In this document: in pieces, positions 1 through 7,035 of the stretch
Position numbering within the stretch: the first letter of the stretch is position 1
Layout: each line of letters begins with the position of its first letter
Source of the DNA: Enterovibrio sp042096095
Lineage (GTDB): Bacteria; Pseudomonadota; Gammaproteobacteria; Enterobacterales; Vibrionaceae
Reading direction: 5' to 3'
Assembly (NCBI GenBank): GCA_042096095.1
Contig: JBELME010000094.1
Span: 1 to 13,648 of the forward strand
Length of the DNA stretch: 13,648 nucleotides
Position numbers and translations under genes: made by a program
Notes under the pieces: model-generated
The model's input: the letters and a program-made list of their open reading frames with translations, nothing else
Told to the model about the DNA's origin: nothing
The model's database searches: none

Positions 1-221
1 ATGAATCAAATGTTAAGAAAAGGTATATCTTACCTGCTGTGTTTTTTTCTCTCTACGTGATTAATGTCGTCTACACCAAGATCCAACTTGTTTCTGGGGA
101 TACATCCATTATTCGTGTTAATGATGTCGGTGAGTTTATTTTGCTCATACTTGCTTCATTAACTTTCGTTGTCGCAATGCTACTTGCTGAAAAGGACGCA
201 AGCGAGCATTCGGCAGAATAA
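1..221 (+). CDS. Small two-helix membrane protein, C-terminal part (5' end outside window)
   Basis: The frame is open from base 3 to a TAA at 219-221 and gives 72 visible residues. It has no convincing internal start: the only early option is a GTG at 39 with no ribosome binding site, and that start would cut into the first hydrophobic segment. The gene therefore probably begins upstream of the window. The product has two hydrophobic stretches, roughly visible residues 10-27 and 45-65, joined by a short polar loop containing the sequence RVNDVGEF. It ends in an acidic, charged tail (EKDASEHSAE). It lies about 70 bases before the TRAP binding-protein gene on the same strand, so co-transcription is likely. 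I do not recognise the family. Location beside a TRAP transporter suggests an accessory membrane protein, but that is inference only. Confidence 0.6.
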   Translation, partial: ESNVKKRYILPAVFFSLYVINVVYTKIQLVSGDTSIIRVNDVGEFILLILASLTFVVAMLLAEKDASEHSAE

Positions 222-225
222 GAGC

Positions 226-262
226 ACCCAACGTTCGTTGACGTATTCGACGTTGATTGGGT
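226..262 (+). promoter_or_regulatory. Inverted repeat in the leader of the TRAP binding-protein gene
   Basis: The arms ACCCAA (226-231) and TTGGGT (257-262) are perfectly complementary. A second overlapping inverted repeat, CAACGT (229-234) with ACGTTG (250-255), lies within the same stretch. It sits between the stop of the small membrane protein and the ribosome binding site (AAGGAAG, about 278-284) of the binding-protein gene. No U-tract follows, so it is not a terminator. It could be an operator or a leader hairpin; the sequence does not decide between them. Confidence 0.3.
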
Positions 263-290
263 AAACAAAACGCAGGAAGGAAGTACATTT

Positions 291-1445
291 ATGTCTGTTC
301 ACCATAAGGATGACTCCCCACAGAATGCAGAGCGTCGCCGTTTTCTTGAAATCGCTAAAAAAGCGGGTTTCACGGCCGCTGTTGTCGCAGGCGCTTCAGG
401 AGCCTTGCTGACCTCAACACATGCGCAAGCTGCAGTAAATGAAGAGAGAGAACGACAGAAAAGAGCAAAATACACCATGACGATCGCCACAGCGTACATC
501 ATTGGTGCCTCCCGTAGTTACCCAATCATGCAACTTGATTTCAAAGAGAACATCCAAAACATGACCCGTGGTCAGGTGTATGTGAAGCTTGCACCCGGTG
601 GTCAACTTGGTGCTGGCGGCGCACTCGCTCAAAAAGTGCAAGCCGGCACGATTCAGGCAGCGCAACACTCTCTTTCAAACTTTGCGCCTTTTGCGCCAGC
701 CGTTGATTTGATCAACATTCCTTACTGGTGTGGTGAAAACCAGAAGTTCATCAACCTTGTTACGTCAAAAGCATGGGAAGAAGAAATCCACCCTCGCGTT
801 GAAGCGAAAGGCTTCAAACCGCTGTGGTATGTGGTTATCGATCCACGTGTTGTTGCCTTGCGTAAAGGCCTTGAAGGCCCGATCAAAACACCAGACCAAC
901 TTGAGGGCGTGAAATTCCGCGTGCCAGGTTCGAAAATTCTTCAGCAAATGTACCGCCTGCTTGGTGCAAACCCTACCCCAGTGGCATGGGGCGAAACACC
1001 ATCAGCCATTAAACAAGGCGTTGCGGATGCACTCGACCCATCCGTAGAAGCATTGAACGTGTTCGGCTTTAAAGACGTGCTTTCGTCGGTCACCTTCAAC
1101 CGCGCTGTGCCTGATTCACAAGTGTTCTCATGTAACCTTGAGTGGTTCAATAGCCTGCCGAAAGACATTCAAGAAGGCATTGAGTTTGCAAGTGAGGTGA
1201 CCTCCATTCAAAACCTTGCAAAAGTCCCTGCCGCCCGCGCTTATGCGATGGCAGAGCTTGGTGATGCAGGTGTTGAGTTCTACGCACCAAACTCTGATGA
1301 GATGCGTCAATGGGTTGAAAAAGCGGGTCATCAGCGCCCAGAATGGGATGAATTCAAACTGAAGCTGGCAGGCTCTAAAGATACCTTCAACAGGCTGCTT
1401 GATGCAGCAAACGGTAACAGCCGTTTCTATGTTCACGATGTGTAA
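291..1445 (+). CDS. TRAP transporter periplasmic substrate-binding protein (DctP family), Tat-exported, probably DHPS-binding
   Basis: This is the extracytoplasmic solute receptor of a TRAP transporter, which captures the substrate in the periplasm and delivers it to the QM membrane subunits. The 384-residue length is normal for the family once a long signal peptide is allowed for. The N-terminus has a twin-arginine signal: RRRFL at 15-19, a hydrophobic stretch at about 26-41, and an A-Q-A cleavage region at 45-47. The core carries DctP features, including APGGQLG (101-107) and the segment around LEGVKFRVPG (204-213), whose Arg210 sits where TRAP receptors hold the carboxylate or other anionic group of the ligand. 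ATG 291 follows an AAGGAAG ribosome binding site. Genes for DctQ and DctM follow directly, and sulfonate catabolic genes lie downstream. DHPS as ligand is inferred from that context (compare the HpsKLM TRAP system of Roseovarius); sulfolactate is an alternative. Confidence 0.88.
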   Translation: MSVHHKDDSPQNAERRRFLEIAKKAGFTAAVVAGASGALLTSTHAQAAVNEERERQKRAKYTMTIATAYIIGASRSYPIMQLDFKENIQNMTRGQVYVKLAPGGQLGAGGALAQKVQAGTIQAAQHSLSNFAPFAPAVDLINIPYWCGENQKFINLVTSKAWEEEIHPRVEAKGFKPLWYVVIDPRVVALRKGLEGPIKTPDQLEGVKFRVPGSKILQQMYRLLGANPTPVAWGETPSAIKQGVADALDPSVEALNVFGFKDVLSSVTFNRAVPDSQVFSCNLEWFNSLPKDIQEGIEFASEVTSIQNLAKVPAARAYAMAELGDAGVEFYAPNSDEMRQWVEKAGHQRPEWDEFKLKLAGSKDTFNRLLDAANGNSRFYVHDV

Positions 1446-1460
1446 TTGTTGAGTGACTTG

Positions 1461-1485
1461 GCCTCTTGGGACTCGTCCAAGAGGC
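1461..1485 (+). promoter_or_regulatory. Intercistronic hairpin between binding-protein and DctQ genes
   Basis: A perfect 9-bp stem, GCCTCTTGG (1461-1469) with CCAAGAGGC (1477-1485), encloses a 7-base loop. It lies 15 bases after the binding-protein stop codon. Only a weak pyrimidine stretch (TATTCTCC) follows, so it is at best a leaky terminator. A stabilising hairpin at this place would protect the upstream mRNA and raise the receptor above the membrane subunits, a common arrangement in binding-protein-dependent transporters. The role is inferred; the structure is read directly. Confidence 0.6.
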
Positions 1486-1523
1486 TATTCTCCAATTTCC
1501 ATTACGCACGCTGGACATGGTTT

Positions 1524-2039
1524 ATGAAATCTCTACTGAAGAACATTGATGAGAATGGCGAACGTTGGTTGCTCCTTTTCTTTTACACAACGATCGTGAT
1601 TACCATTGCAATGGAAGTGCTCCGCCGTTTTGTATTCAGCTACTCCTCCATTTGGGGAGAAGAAGTTGCCCGCTATGCCTTTATTTATCTCGCATGGATA
1701 GGCGCATCAGCAGCAGTAAAAGAACGTGCACACATACGTATAGATGTGTTGCTCCATTACTTGCCACAACGCGGCAAAGCAATGGTGTATTTATTCGGGG
1801 ACTTAATGACCACCATCGTCGCGCTATTCGCCTTCTATTGGTCAATTCATCCGATTGAAATATCGTTAAAATTTGGCTCAGTGACCCATGGCTTAGGCAT
1901 TAGCCAAGCGTGGTTCATGGCGGCAGTGCCGCTGGGTTTCTCCTTAATGTTGTTCCGATTGGCTCAATCGATCCGTCGTGATACACGCAGCCTCATACAT
2001 GGCACCCCCGTGTTCGAAGGCAACAAGTTGTTCGATTAG
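1524..2039 (+). CDS. TRAP transporter small membrane subunit (DctQ family)
   Basis: This is the four-helix small integral membrane subunit that pairs with the DctM permease. From ATG 1524 the product has 171 residues, typical for DctQ. Hydrophobic segments lie at about 15-34, 50-65, 86-108 and 128-148. The family-typical stretch is present: EVLRRFVF (31-38), then S-x-W-G-E-E at 42-47. The frame is open back to a TTG at 1446, but that longer version would translate through the 1461-1485 hairpin and add an N-terminus unlike the family. I therefore prefer ATG 1524, although its ribosome binding site (TGGA) is weak. The stop codon lies 9 bases before the dctM start, consistent with translational coupling. 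Confidence 0.85.
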   Translation: MKSLLKNIDENGERWLLLFFYTTIVITIAMEVLRRFVFSYSSIWGEEVARYAFIYLAWIGASAAVKERAHIRIDVLLHYLPQRGKAMVYLFGDLMTTIVALFAFYWSIHPIEISLKFGSVTHGLGISQAWFMAAVPLGFSLMLFRLAQSIRRDTRSLIHGTPVFEGNKLFD

Positions 2040-2048
2040 GAGTATCCC

Positions 2049-3359
2049 ATGCTGAATTATTATCAAACAGAAGCGTTTGTCGACCTCGGTTGGGAATTTT
2101 ACGGCCCCGTGATTGGCATGCTGGTATTGATTGGCTTTGCCGTTCCTGTATGGGTTTCACTCGGCTTAGGCTCGATCGCCTTGCTCTATATTACTGACGT
2201 TTTACCGTTGTCCTTGTTTGGTGAATCGCTTTTTGATGGCATTGATGCGTTTGCACTGATTGCCGTCCCCCTTTTCATCCTGACAGGTGACGTCCTGGTG
2301 CGAACGGGCCTATCAAACAAGCTACTCGATGTTGCAGAAGCCAGTGTAGGCGGCGCGCGAGCAGGCTTTGGTAGTGCAACAGTACTCGGTTGTGGTTTCT
2401 TTGCTTGTATCTCAGGGTCTGACGCCGCAGGTGCTGCTGCAGTAGGTCGTATGACCATCGACAGATTGGTGAAACAAGGGTATCCGAAACCTTATGCGTG
2501 TGCGTTAGTGGCCGCAGGGGCCTGTACAGGCATTCTGATTCCGCCGTCAATCGCATACATCATCATTGGCTTAGTGCTGGGTATATCCGCATCCACGTTG
2601 TTCCTTGCGGCTGCCGTACCTGGGCTAATGGTCATGGGTGCCATCATGCTGACCAACGTCGTCATGAACCGCATTCATGGCTATGAGAACGCAGGACAAG
2701 GTTTCTCGTTCAAGCGCTGGATCTCAGTGATTATCGATGCACGTTATGCCCTGATGGTGCCGTTCGTTATCTTAGGTGGTATTTACTCAGGTATTTTCAC
2801 CCCAACAGAAGCGGCAGCGATTGCGGTCGTCACCACCATCATCATTGGCTTGTTCCAAGGCACATTGAAGGTGAGTGATTTCCCAAAAATGCTAGAAAGC
2901 TCAGCAAAAGTGAATGGTGTTATTTTGCCTATCATCGCGCTCAGCCTTCCGCTAGCCCAAACATTGGCTGCGCTAAACGTACCGCAGGCATTTGTAGAAA
3001 GCATGACCTCCATTACGGACAGTCACGTTGCCCTGACACTCATCATGATAGGCATCTTGATTCTGGCTGGCTGTTTTATGGAAACAACGCCGAACATTTT
3101 GATTCTGTCCCCTATTCTTCTGCCTCTGGCGCGTGAGATAGGCATGGATGACATTCAGTTCTGCATCATGATGGTGACATCTCTGGGTGTGGGTTTCATT
3201 ACCCCTCCACTTGGTTTGAACCTCTTTGTGGTATCCGGGTTAACAGGCACCTCAGTCCTGAAAATCGCAGCACGATCCGGACCGTACGTAATATCTATGC
3301 TGACCGTCGTATTGATGTTGGCATTTATCCCTGAACTATCACTCTGGGCGCTGGATTAA
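2049..3359 (+). CDS. TRAP transporter large permease (DctM family)
   Basis: This is the large membrane subunit that forms the Na+-driven translocation pathway of the TRAP transporter. The 436 residues are almost entirely hydrophobic and fit the roughly 12-helix DctM fold. Recognisable family segments include the SGSDAAGAAAVG stretch, the GACTGILIPPSIAYIIIG stretch, GIFTPTEAAA, and near the C-terminus GVGFITPPLGLNLFVVSG. ATG 2049 is preceded by a clear AGGAG (2038-2042) with a six-base spacer. It closely follows the DctQ gene, and the two membrane subunits are presumably made together. A hairpin and about 120 bases separate it from the dehydrogenase gene. It appears intact with no unusual features. 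Confidence 0.93.
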   Translation: MLNYYQTEAFVDLGWEFYGPVIGMLVLIGFAVPVWVSLGLGSIALLYITDVLPLSLFGESLFDGIDAFALIAVPLFILTGDVLVRTGLSNKLLDVAEASVGGARAGFGSATVLGCGFFACISGSDAAGAAAVGRMTIDRLVKQGYPKPYACALVAAGACTGILIPPSIAYIIIGLVLGISASTLFLAAAVPGLMVMGAIMLTNVVMNRIHGYENAGQGFSFKRWISVIIDARYALMVPFVILGGIYSGIFTPTEAAAIAVVTTIIIGLFQGTLKVSDFPKMLESSAKVNGVILPIIALSLPLAQTLAALNVPQAFVESMTSITDSHVALTLIMIGILILAGCFMETTPNILILSPILLPLAREIGMDDIQFCIMMVTSLGVGFITPPLGLNLFVVSGLTGTSVLKIAARSGPYVISMLTVVLMLAFIPELSLWALD

Positions 3360-3410
3360 CCCAACGCGACAGAACGGCTCTTAACACAGGTTTAACTCTA
3401 CAACCCAATG

Positions 3411-3447
3411 CCTCTCCGGCTTTTCCCGAGAAAGCCGGTCAGGAGAG
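3411..3447 (+). promoter_or_regulatory. Intercistronic stem-loop upstream of the hpsN-like gene
   Basis: CCGGCTTT (3416-3423) pairs perfectly with AAAGCCGG (3431-3438) around a 7-base loop. An overlapping outer pairing, CTCTCC (3412-3417) with GGAGAG (3442-3447), competes for two C residues, so two alternative folds are possible. No T-run follows. The structure sits about 50 bases after the dctM stop and 18 bases before the hpsN ribosome binding site. It could be an RNA-processing or stability element that separates transporter and enzyme expression. Confidence 0.5.
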
Positions 3448-3480
3448 TTGCGCCCAAAATTTAACGGAGAATCAATCAAC

Positions 3481-4785
3481 ATGGCTGTTAAGTATCTGAA
3501 AAAAGCTGAAAAAACTGCAGCAACAGGTGAAGACGATGTACGTGAAATCGTTTCTAACATGCTGAAGGAAATCGAACTTGGTGGGGAAGAAACCTGCATC
3601 GCTTATACGCAAAAGTTCGACAACTGGCACGGTGACATTGTGGTCTCTCAAGCAGAGATCGACGCAGCGGCTGACAAAGTGCCTGAGCAGCTGAAAAAAG
3701 ATATCCACTTTGCCTATGAGCGTGTTCGTGACTTTGCAAAAGCACAGCTTGCAAGCATGAGCGAATTCGAAACTGAACTCTCACCAGGCTTGTTTGCCGG
3801 TCAGCGTTTAATCCCAATGCAAGCCGCGGGTTGTTACGTCCCAGGTGGCCGTTACTCACACATTGCATCCGCCATCATGTCTGTCACTACAGCAAAAGTA
3901 GCGGGTGTTGATCATGTGATTGCGTGTTCACCTCCGGGCCGCGAAGGCGGTATGCACCCAGCGATTTTGTACACCTTAAAACTGTGCGGCGCTGACACCA
4001 TTTTGAACCTCGGCGGCGTGCAAGGTATTGCAGCCATGGCGTTCGGTCAGTTCACGGGTCACCCAGCAGACATTCTTGTTGGCCCAGGTAACCAGTTCGT
4101 TGCCGAAGCAAAACGCCAACTGTATGGTCGCGTCGGTATCGACATGTTTGCTGGTCCTTCTGAAGTGATGGTGATTGCAGATAAAGATGCGGATCCAGAA
4201 CTTGTGGCCGTCGACCTTCTTGGTCAAGCCGAGCATGGCCCTAACACCCCTGCCTGGTTGCTTAGTGACTCTGAAGCGCTAGCAGAAACCATCATGAAGC
4301 GTTTGCCTGAACTGATTGCTGAGCTACCAGAACTGAACAGCAAATCTGCCGAAGCCGCATGGCGTGATTACGGTGAGGTGATCATTTATGACACGCGTGA
4401 AGAAGCGGTGAAAGTCAGTGACGAGTATGCCTCTGAGCACTTGGAAGTCCATGCCGAAGACCTCGATTGGTGGCTTCAGAACCTGCGTAACTACGGTTCA
4501 CTCTTCCTCGGTGAAGAAACCAACGTGGCGTTTGGCGATAAAACCTCTGGCCCGAACCACATTTTGCCAACCAAAGGTGCAGCGAAATACACCGGTGGTC
4601 TGAGTGTCGGCAAATTCATCAAAGTCGTAACGTATCAGCGTTCATCCATTGAAGCGAGTAAAGACGTTGCTCAGGTAACCGCGCGCATTTCACGCCTTGA
4701 GGGCATGGAAGGACACGCAAAAACCGGTGATGCACGTCTGGCGAAATATTTCCCAGACGAGCAATTCAACCTGAAACCTGAATAA
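3481..4785 (+). CDS. hpsN: Sulfopropanediol 3-dehydrogenase, histidinol-dehydrogenase family (HpsN-like)
   Basis: HpsN (EC 1.1.1.308) oxidises (R)-DHPS at C3 in two NAD+-dependent steps to (R)-sulfolactate. The 434-residue protein has the whole histidinol dehydrogenase fold. The residues matching the HisD zinc ligands are all present: Gln249 and His252 in GQAEHGP, Asp353 in FGDK, and His412 near the C-terminus. The catalytic Glu-His pair of HisD is Glu319-His320 in SEHLE. GQAEHGP replaces the AQAEHDP typical of true HisD, and SGPNH (356-360) replaces SGTNH. These changes, plus adjacent suyAB and no other his gene, argue against histidine biosynthesis. I chose ATG 3481, with CGGAGA at 3465-3470. 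The in-frame TTG at 3448 is only two bases from its AGGAG. The gene leads the enzyme part of the operon and is intact. Confidence 0.87.
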   Translation: MAVKYLKKAEKTAATGEDDVREIVSNMLKEIELGGEETCIAYTQKFDNWHGDIVVSQAEIDAAADKVPEQLKKDIHFAYERVRDFAKAQLASMSEFETELSPGLFAGQRLIPMQAAGCYVPGGRYSHIASAIMSVTTAKVAGVDHVIACSPPGREGGMHPAILYTLKLCGADTILNLGGVQGIAAMAFGQFTGHPADILVGPGNQFVAEAKRQLYGRVGIDMFAGPSEVMVIADKDADPELVAVDLLGQAEHGPNTPAWLLSDSEALAETIMKRLPELIAELPELNSKSAEAAWRDYGEVIIYDTREEAVKVSDEYASEHLEVHAEDLDWWLQNLRNYGSLFLGEETNVAFGDKTSGPNHILPTKGAAKYTGGLSVGKFIKVVTYQRSSIEASKDVAQVTARISRLEGMEGHAKTGDARLAKYFPDEQFNLKPE

Positions 4786-4832
4786 GCCAATACACAATCG
4801 CAGACATCAGTTGTAGCCAAAAGGAAGATGAA

Positions 4833-5609
4833 ATGACAGGCAACACGTTAAACCGTCTATTTGACCTAACAGGACACGTTGCACTCGTGACGGGCGCAGG
4901 CTCGGGCATTGGACAACGCATGGCTTTTGCCCTATCCCAAGCAGGCGCAAACGTCCTACTGGCAGGTCGCCATGTAGATACCTTGTCACAAACTGCAGCG
5001 TTGATCGCTGGGTCTGGTGGGGATTCTGCAGTGGTCGTCGCGGATTTAACACAACGTGACATGTTGCCTGATGTCATCGCGAATGCCTCGTCCCACTTCG
5101 GTGCGCCGGACATTTTGGTTAACGCAGCAGGCGTGAATTTGCGCGAACCCGCAGAGGATATTTCCATTGAGAGCTGGGACAAAACCCTCAACCTCAACCT
5201 CTCTGTGCCCTTCTTCCTCGGCAAAGCTTGTTTACCGGGCATGCTGGAAAAAGGACGCGGAAAAATCATCAACATTGGTTCGCTGCAATCTTACCGTGCC
5301 TTTGCTAACTCGATTCCTTACGGTGCATCAAAAGGCGGTGTGGCGCAGTTAACCCGCGCCATGGCAGAAGCATGGTCAAGCCAAGGTGTCACCACCAACG
5401 CAATCGCGCCAGGCTTTTTCCAAACACCGCTGACAGAACGCGTATTCACAGATGATGCCCTCGCGCAACATCACGCCAAGATGACAGCAGTTGGACGCAA
5501 TGGTGAATTGGAAGACTTTGATGGTCTGACGGTGTTCTTGGCGTCACGCGCCTCAGATTACATCACAGGCCAAATGATCTCGCTTGATGGCGGTTATACC
5601 GCGAAATAG
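4833..5609 (+). CDS. hpsO: Short-chain dehydrogenase/reductase, probable DHPS 2-dehydrogenase (HpsO-like)
   Basis: This is a classical SDR of 258 residues with an NAD(P)-binding TGAGSGIG (20-27), an NAAG motif (97-100), and the catalytic triad Ser150, Tyr163 and Lys167 (YGASK). The C-terminus ends in the usual ISLDGGY-type segment. General similarity is to gluconate 5-dehydrogenase-like SDRs. In characterised DHPS clusters, HpsO (SDR) and HpsP (zinc ADH) act at C2 in opposite stereochemical senses, so DHPS enantiomers are interconverted through the ketone. The same SDR plus ADH pair occurs here between hpsN and suyAB, so the HpsO role is inferred from context; the SDR assignment itself is clear. 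ATG 4833 follows a strong AAGGAAG (4821-4827). The gene starts 47 bases after hpsN. Confidence 0.8.
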   Translation: MTGNTLNRLFDLTGHVALVTGAGSGIGQRMAFALSQAGANVLLAGRHVDTLSQTAALIAGSGGDSAVVVADLTQRDMLPDVIANASSHFGAPDILVNAAGVNLREPAEDISIESWDKTLNLNLSVPFFLGKACLPGMLEKGRGKIINIGSLQSYRAFANSIPYGASKGGVAQLTRAMAEAWSSQGVTTNAIAPGFFQTPLTERVFTDDALAQHHAKMTAVGRNGELEDFDGLTVFLASRASDYITGQMISLDGGYTAK

Positions 5610-5628
5610 CGCGGTTAGCAGCCATCAA
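5584..5628 (+). promoter_or_regulatory. Two-tier hairpin overlapping the SDR stop codon
   Basis: TTGATGGC (5584-5591) pairs with GCCATCAA (5621-5628). Inside it, ACCGCG (5598-5603) pairs with CGCGGT (5610-5615) around the loop AAATAG, which contains the SDR stop codon. The outer and inner helices are separated by an internal loop of 6 and 5 bases. No U-tract follows. As the outer arm is coding sequence, part of the complementarity could be chance, but two nested perfect helices around a stop codon suggest an RNA element between the HpsO-like and HpsP-like genes. Confidence 0.45.
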
Positions 5629-5679
5629 AACAAGACATTGAATTAGACACAACGAATAGAGACCCAAAAGGAAAGCACG

Positions 5680-6702
5680 ATGAAAGCACTGGTGTATACC
5701 GGAGAACGATCACTGACCTATATCGAAGATGCTGAAATGCCAGTGCTTCGAGATGGCGAAGTCTTAGTGCAAATCGACGCCGTCGGCATTTGTGGTTCGG
5801 ATCTTCATGCTTACCTCGGTCATGACTCTCGTCGCCCTGCCCCACTGATTTTAGGTCACGAAGGCGCAGGAATTGTTCGCGGTGCGGACAACACAGGCAA
5901 TCGCGACCTCGATGGTCAAGCCGTGGTGATCAACCCGCTGGTGAGCTGCGGTCATTGCAGCTACTGCCGCACAGGGTTTGAAAACCAATGTGGCAGTCGA
6001 GAGATCATTTCCATGCCACCACGACAAGGGGCATTTGCCGAATACGTAGCGATTCCAAAACGCAATTTGGTACCCGTGCCTGCAGGCATGTCAATGGCAA
6101 CCGCATCACTCGCCGAACCCATTGCAACGGGCTGGCATGCCGTCACGAAAGGCGCAAGTTTAACGAACCGACCTTTAGTGGAAAGCAAAGCATTGGTTTA
6201 CGGCGGCGGTGCCGTTGGTCTTGCGGCTGCACTTTCATTGTACGCACAAGGTTGTCGTCAGATTTTCCTTGCTGAGACCAATGAACTGCGCCGTGAAACC
6301 GTAAAAGCCACCAGCGTTTGCACCGTATTCGACCCGCTTTCTCACCCGCTTGTTGCCAGTAACAGCATCGATTTAGTGGTGGATTGCGTGGGCAATAAAC
6401 ATACCCGTATGGGCGCATCAGACGCTGTCAAACCTGGCGGTGTGATTGTTCATGTGGGCTTGCAAGACAGCATTGAAGGCCTCGATGTACGCAAATTCAC
6501 GCTACAAGAAGTGACCTTCACAGGAAGCTACACCTACACCATGCAAGATTTCCACGCCACCGTGGAAGCCATGCATAACGGCGCGTTAGGCGCGCTGGAC
6601 TGGATTCAAGAGCGCCCGCTCAGTGACGGAGCGGATGCTTTTGACGACTTACTTAACGGACGTATAGCCGCTGCCAAAGTCGTGCTGCGGCCCGAAAAGT
6701 AA
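5680..6702 (+). CDS. hpsP: Zinc-dependent medium-chain alcohol dehydrogenase, probable DHPS 2-dehydrogenase (HpsP-like)
   Basis: This is a 340-residue MDR-family dehydrogenase. The catalytic zinc site is intact: Cys38 in GICGSD, His60-Glu61 in GHEGAG, and Glu146 in AEP. The structural zinc lobe has all four cysteines (90, 93, 96 and 104). The Rossmann dinucleotide motif is GGGAVG (175-180). The fold resembles sorbitol, L-threonine or galactitol-1-phosphate dehydrogenases. In DHPS clusters the corresponding HpsP oxidises or reduces the C2 alcohol and, with HpsO, racemises DHPS so that both enantiomers reach HpsN. Substrate is inferred from the gene neighbourhood. ATG 5680 follows AAAGGAAAG (5667-5675). 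The gene is intact, 70 bases after the SDR and 42 before suyA. Confidence 0.8.
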   Translation: MKALVYTGERSLTYIEDAEMPVLRDGEVLVQIDAVGICGSDLHAYLGHDSRRPAPLILGHEGAGIVRGADNTGNRDLDGQAVVINPLVSCGHCSYCRTGFENQCGSREIISMPPRQGAFAEYVAIPKRNLVPVPAGMSMATASLAEPIATGWHAVTKGASLTNRPLVESKALVYGGGAVGLAAALSLYAQGCRQIFLAETNELRRETVKATSVCTVFDPLSHPLVASNSIDLVVDCVGNKHTRMGASDAVKPGGVIVHVGLQDSIEGLDVRKFTLQEVTFTGSYTYTMQDFHATVEAMHNGALGALDWIQERPLSDGADAFDDLLNGRIAAAKVVLRPEK

Positions 6703-6744
6703 ACCCAAGAAAAGAAAGATCGTTTTATTCAAAAGGAGATGAAA

Positions 6745-7032
6745 ATGCAAAAACCAGATTTTCTCGTCCACGATTCGACCGACTCCGTCGGAGTGATTGT
6801 GGTTGAGGGCTTAGAAGCTGGCCAAACGCTTGTTGGATGGGTGATGGACACGGATGCAACCATCGAAGTTCTTGCACTCGATGCAATCCCACTGGGCCAC
6901 AAGGTTGCACTCAATGATATTAAGGATGGCGACACCATCCTGAAATACGACAACGACATCGGTAAAGCAATCGCGGACATCGCCAAAGGCGGACATGTTC
7001 ACGTTCAAAATGTTAAAACGAAGAGGTGGTAA
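6745..7032 (+). CDS. suyA: (2R)-sulfolactate sulfo-lyase, small subunit SuyA
   Basis: SuyA is the small subunit of sulfolactate sulfo-lyase (EC 4.4.1.24), which splits (R)-3-sulfolactate into pyruvate and sulfite. The 95-residue product has the SAF-like fold found at the N-terminus of altronate dehydratase (UxaA). It contains DSVGVIVVEGL near the start, the PLGHKVAL motif in the middle, and the C-terminal DIGKAIADIAKGGHVHVQN segment. In UxaA, this small domain and the large domain are one polypeptide; in SuyAB they are separate, as here. I prefer ATG 6745 over the in-frame ATG 6739, because AAGGAG at 6733-6738 gives a proper six-base spacer to 6745 and abuts 6739. It is three bases from suyB and surely co-translated with it. 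Confidence 0.92.
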   Translation: MQKPDFLVHDSTDSVGVIVVEGLEAGQTLVGWVMDTDATIEVLALDAIPLGHKVALNDIKDGDTILKYDNDIGKAIADIAKGGHVHVQNVKTKRW

Positions 7033-7035
7033 GCC

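Noticed and set aside
1446..1523. TTG 1446 as start of the DctQ protein
   Set aside because: It begins immediately after the receptor stop codon and adds 26 residues encoded by a hairpin; DctQ proteins normally start close to the first helix, as from ATG 1524.
3448..3480. TTG 3448 as start of the HpsN-like protein
   Set aside because: The AGGAG at 3441-3445 is only two bases from this TTG and part of the hairpin; ATG 3481 has a usable ribosome binding site and gives a normal N-terminus.
3481..4785. Histidinol dehydrogenase for histidine biosynthesis
   Set aside because: There are no neighbouring his genes, motif differences (GQAEHGP, SGPNH) point away from HisD, and the gene lies in a sulfonate cluster.
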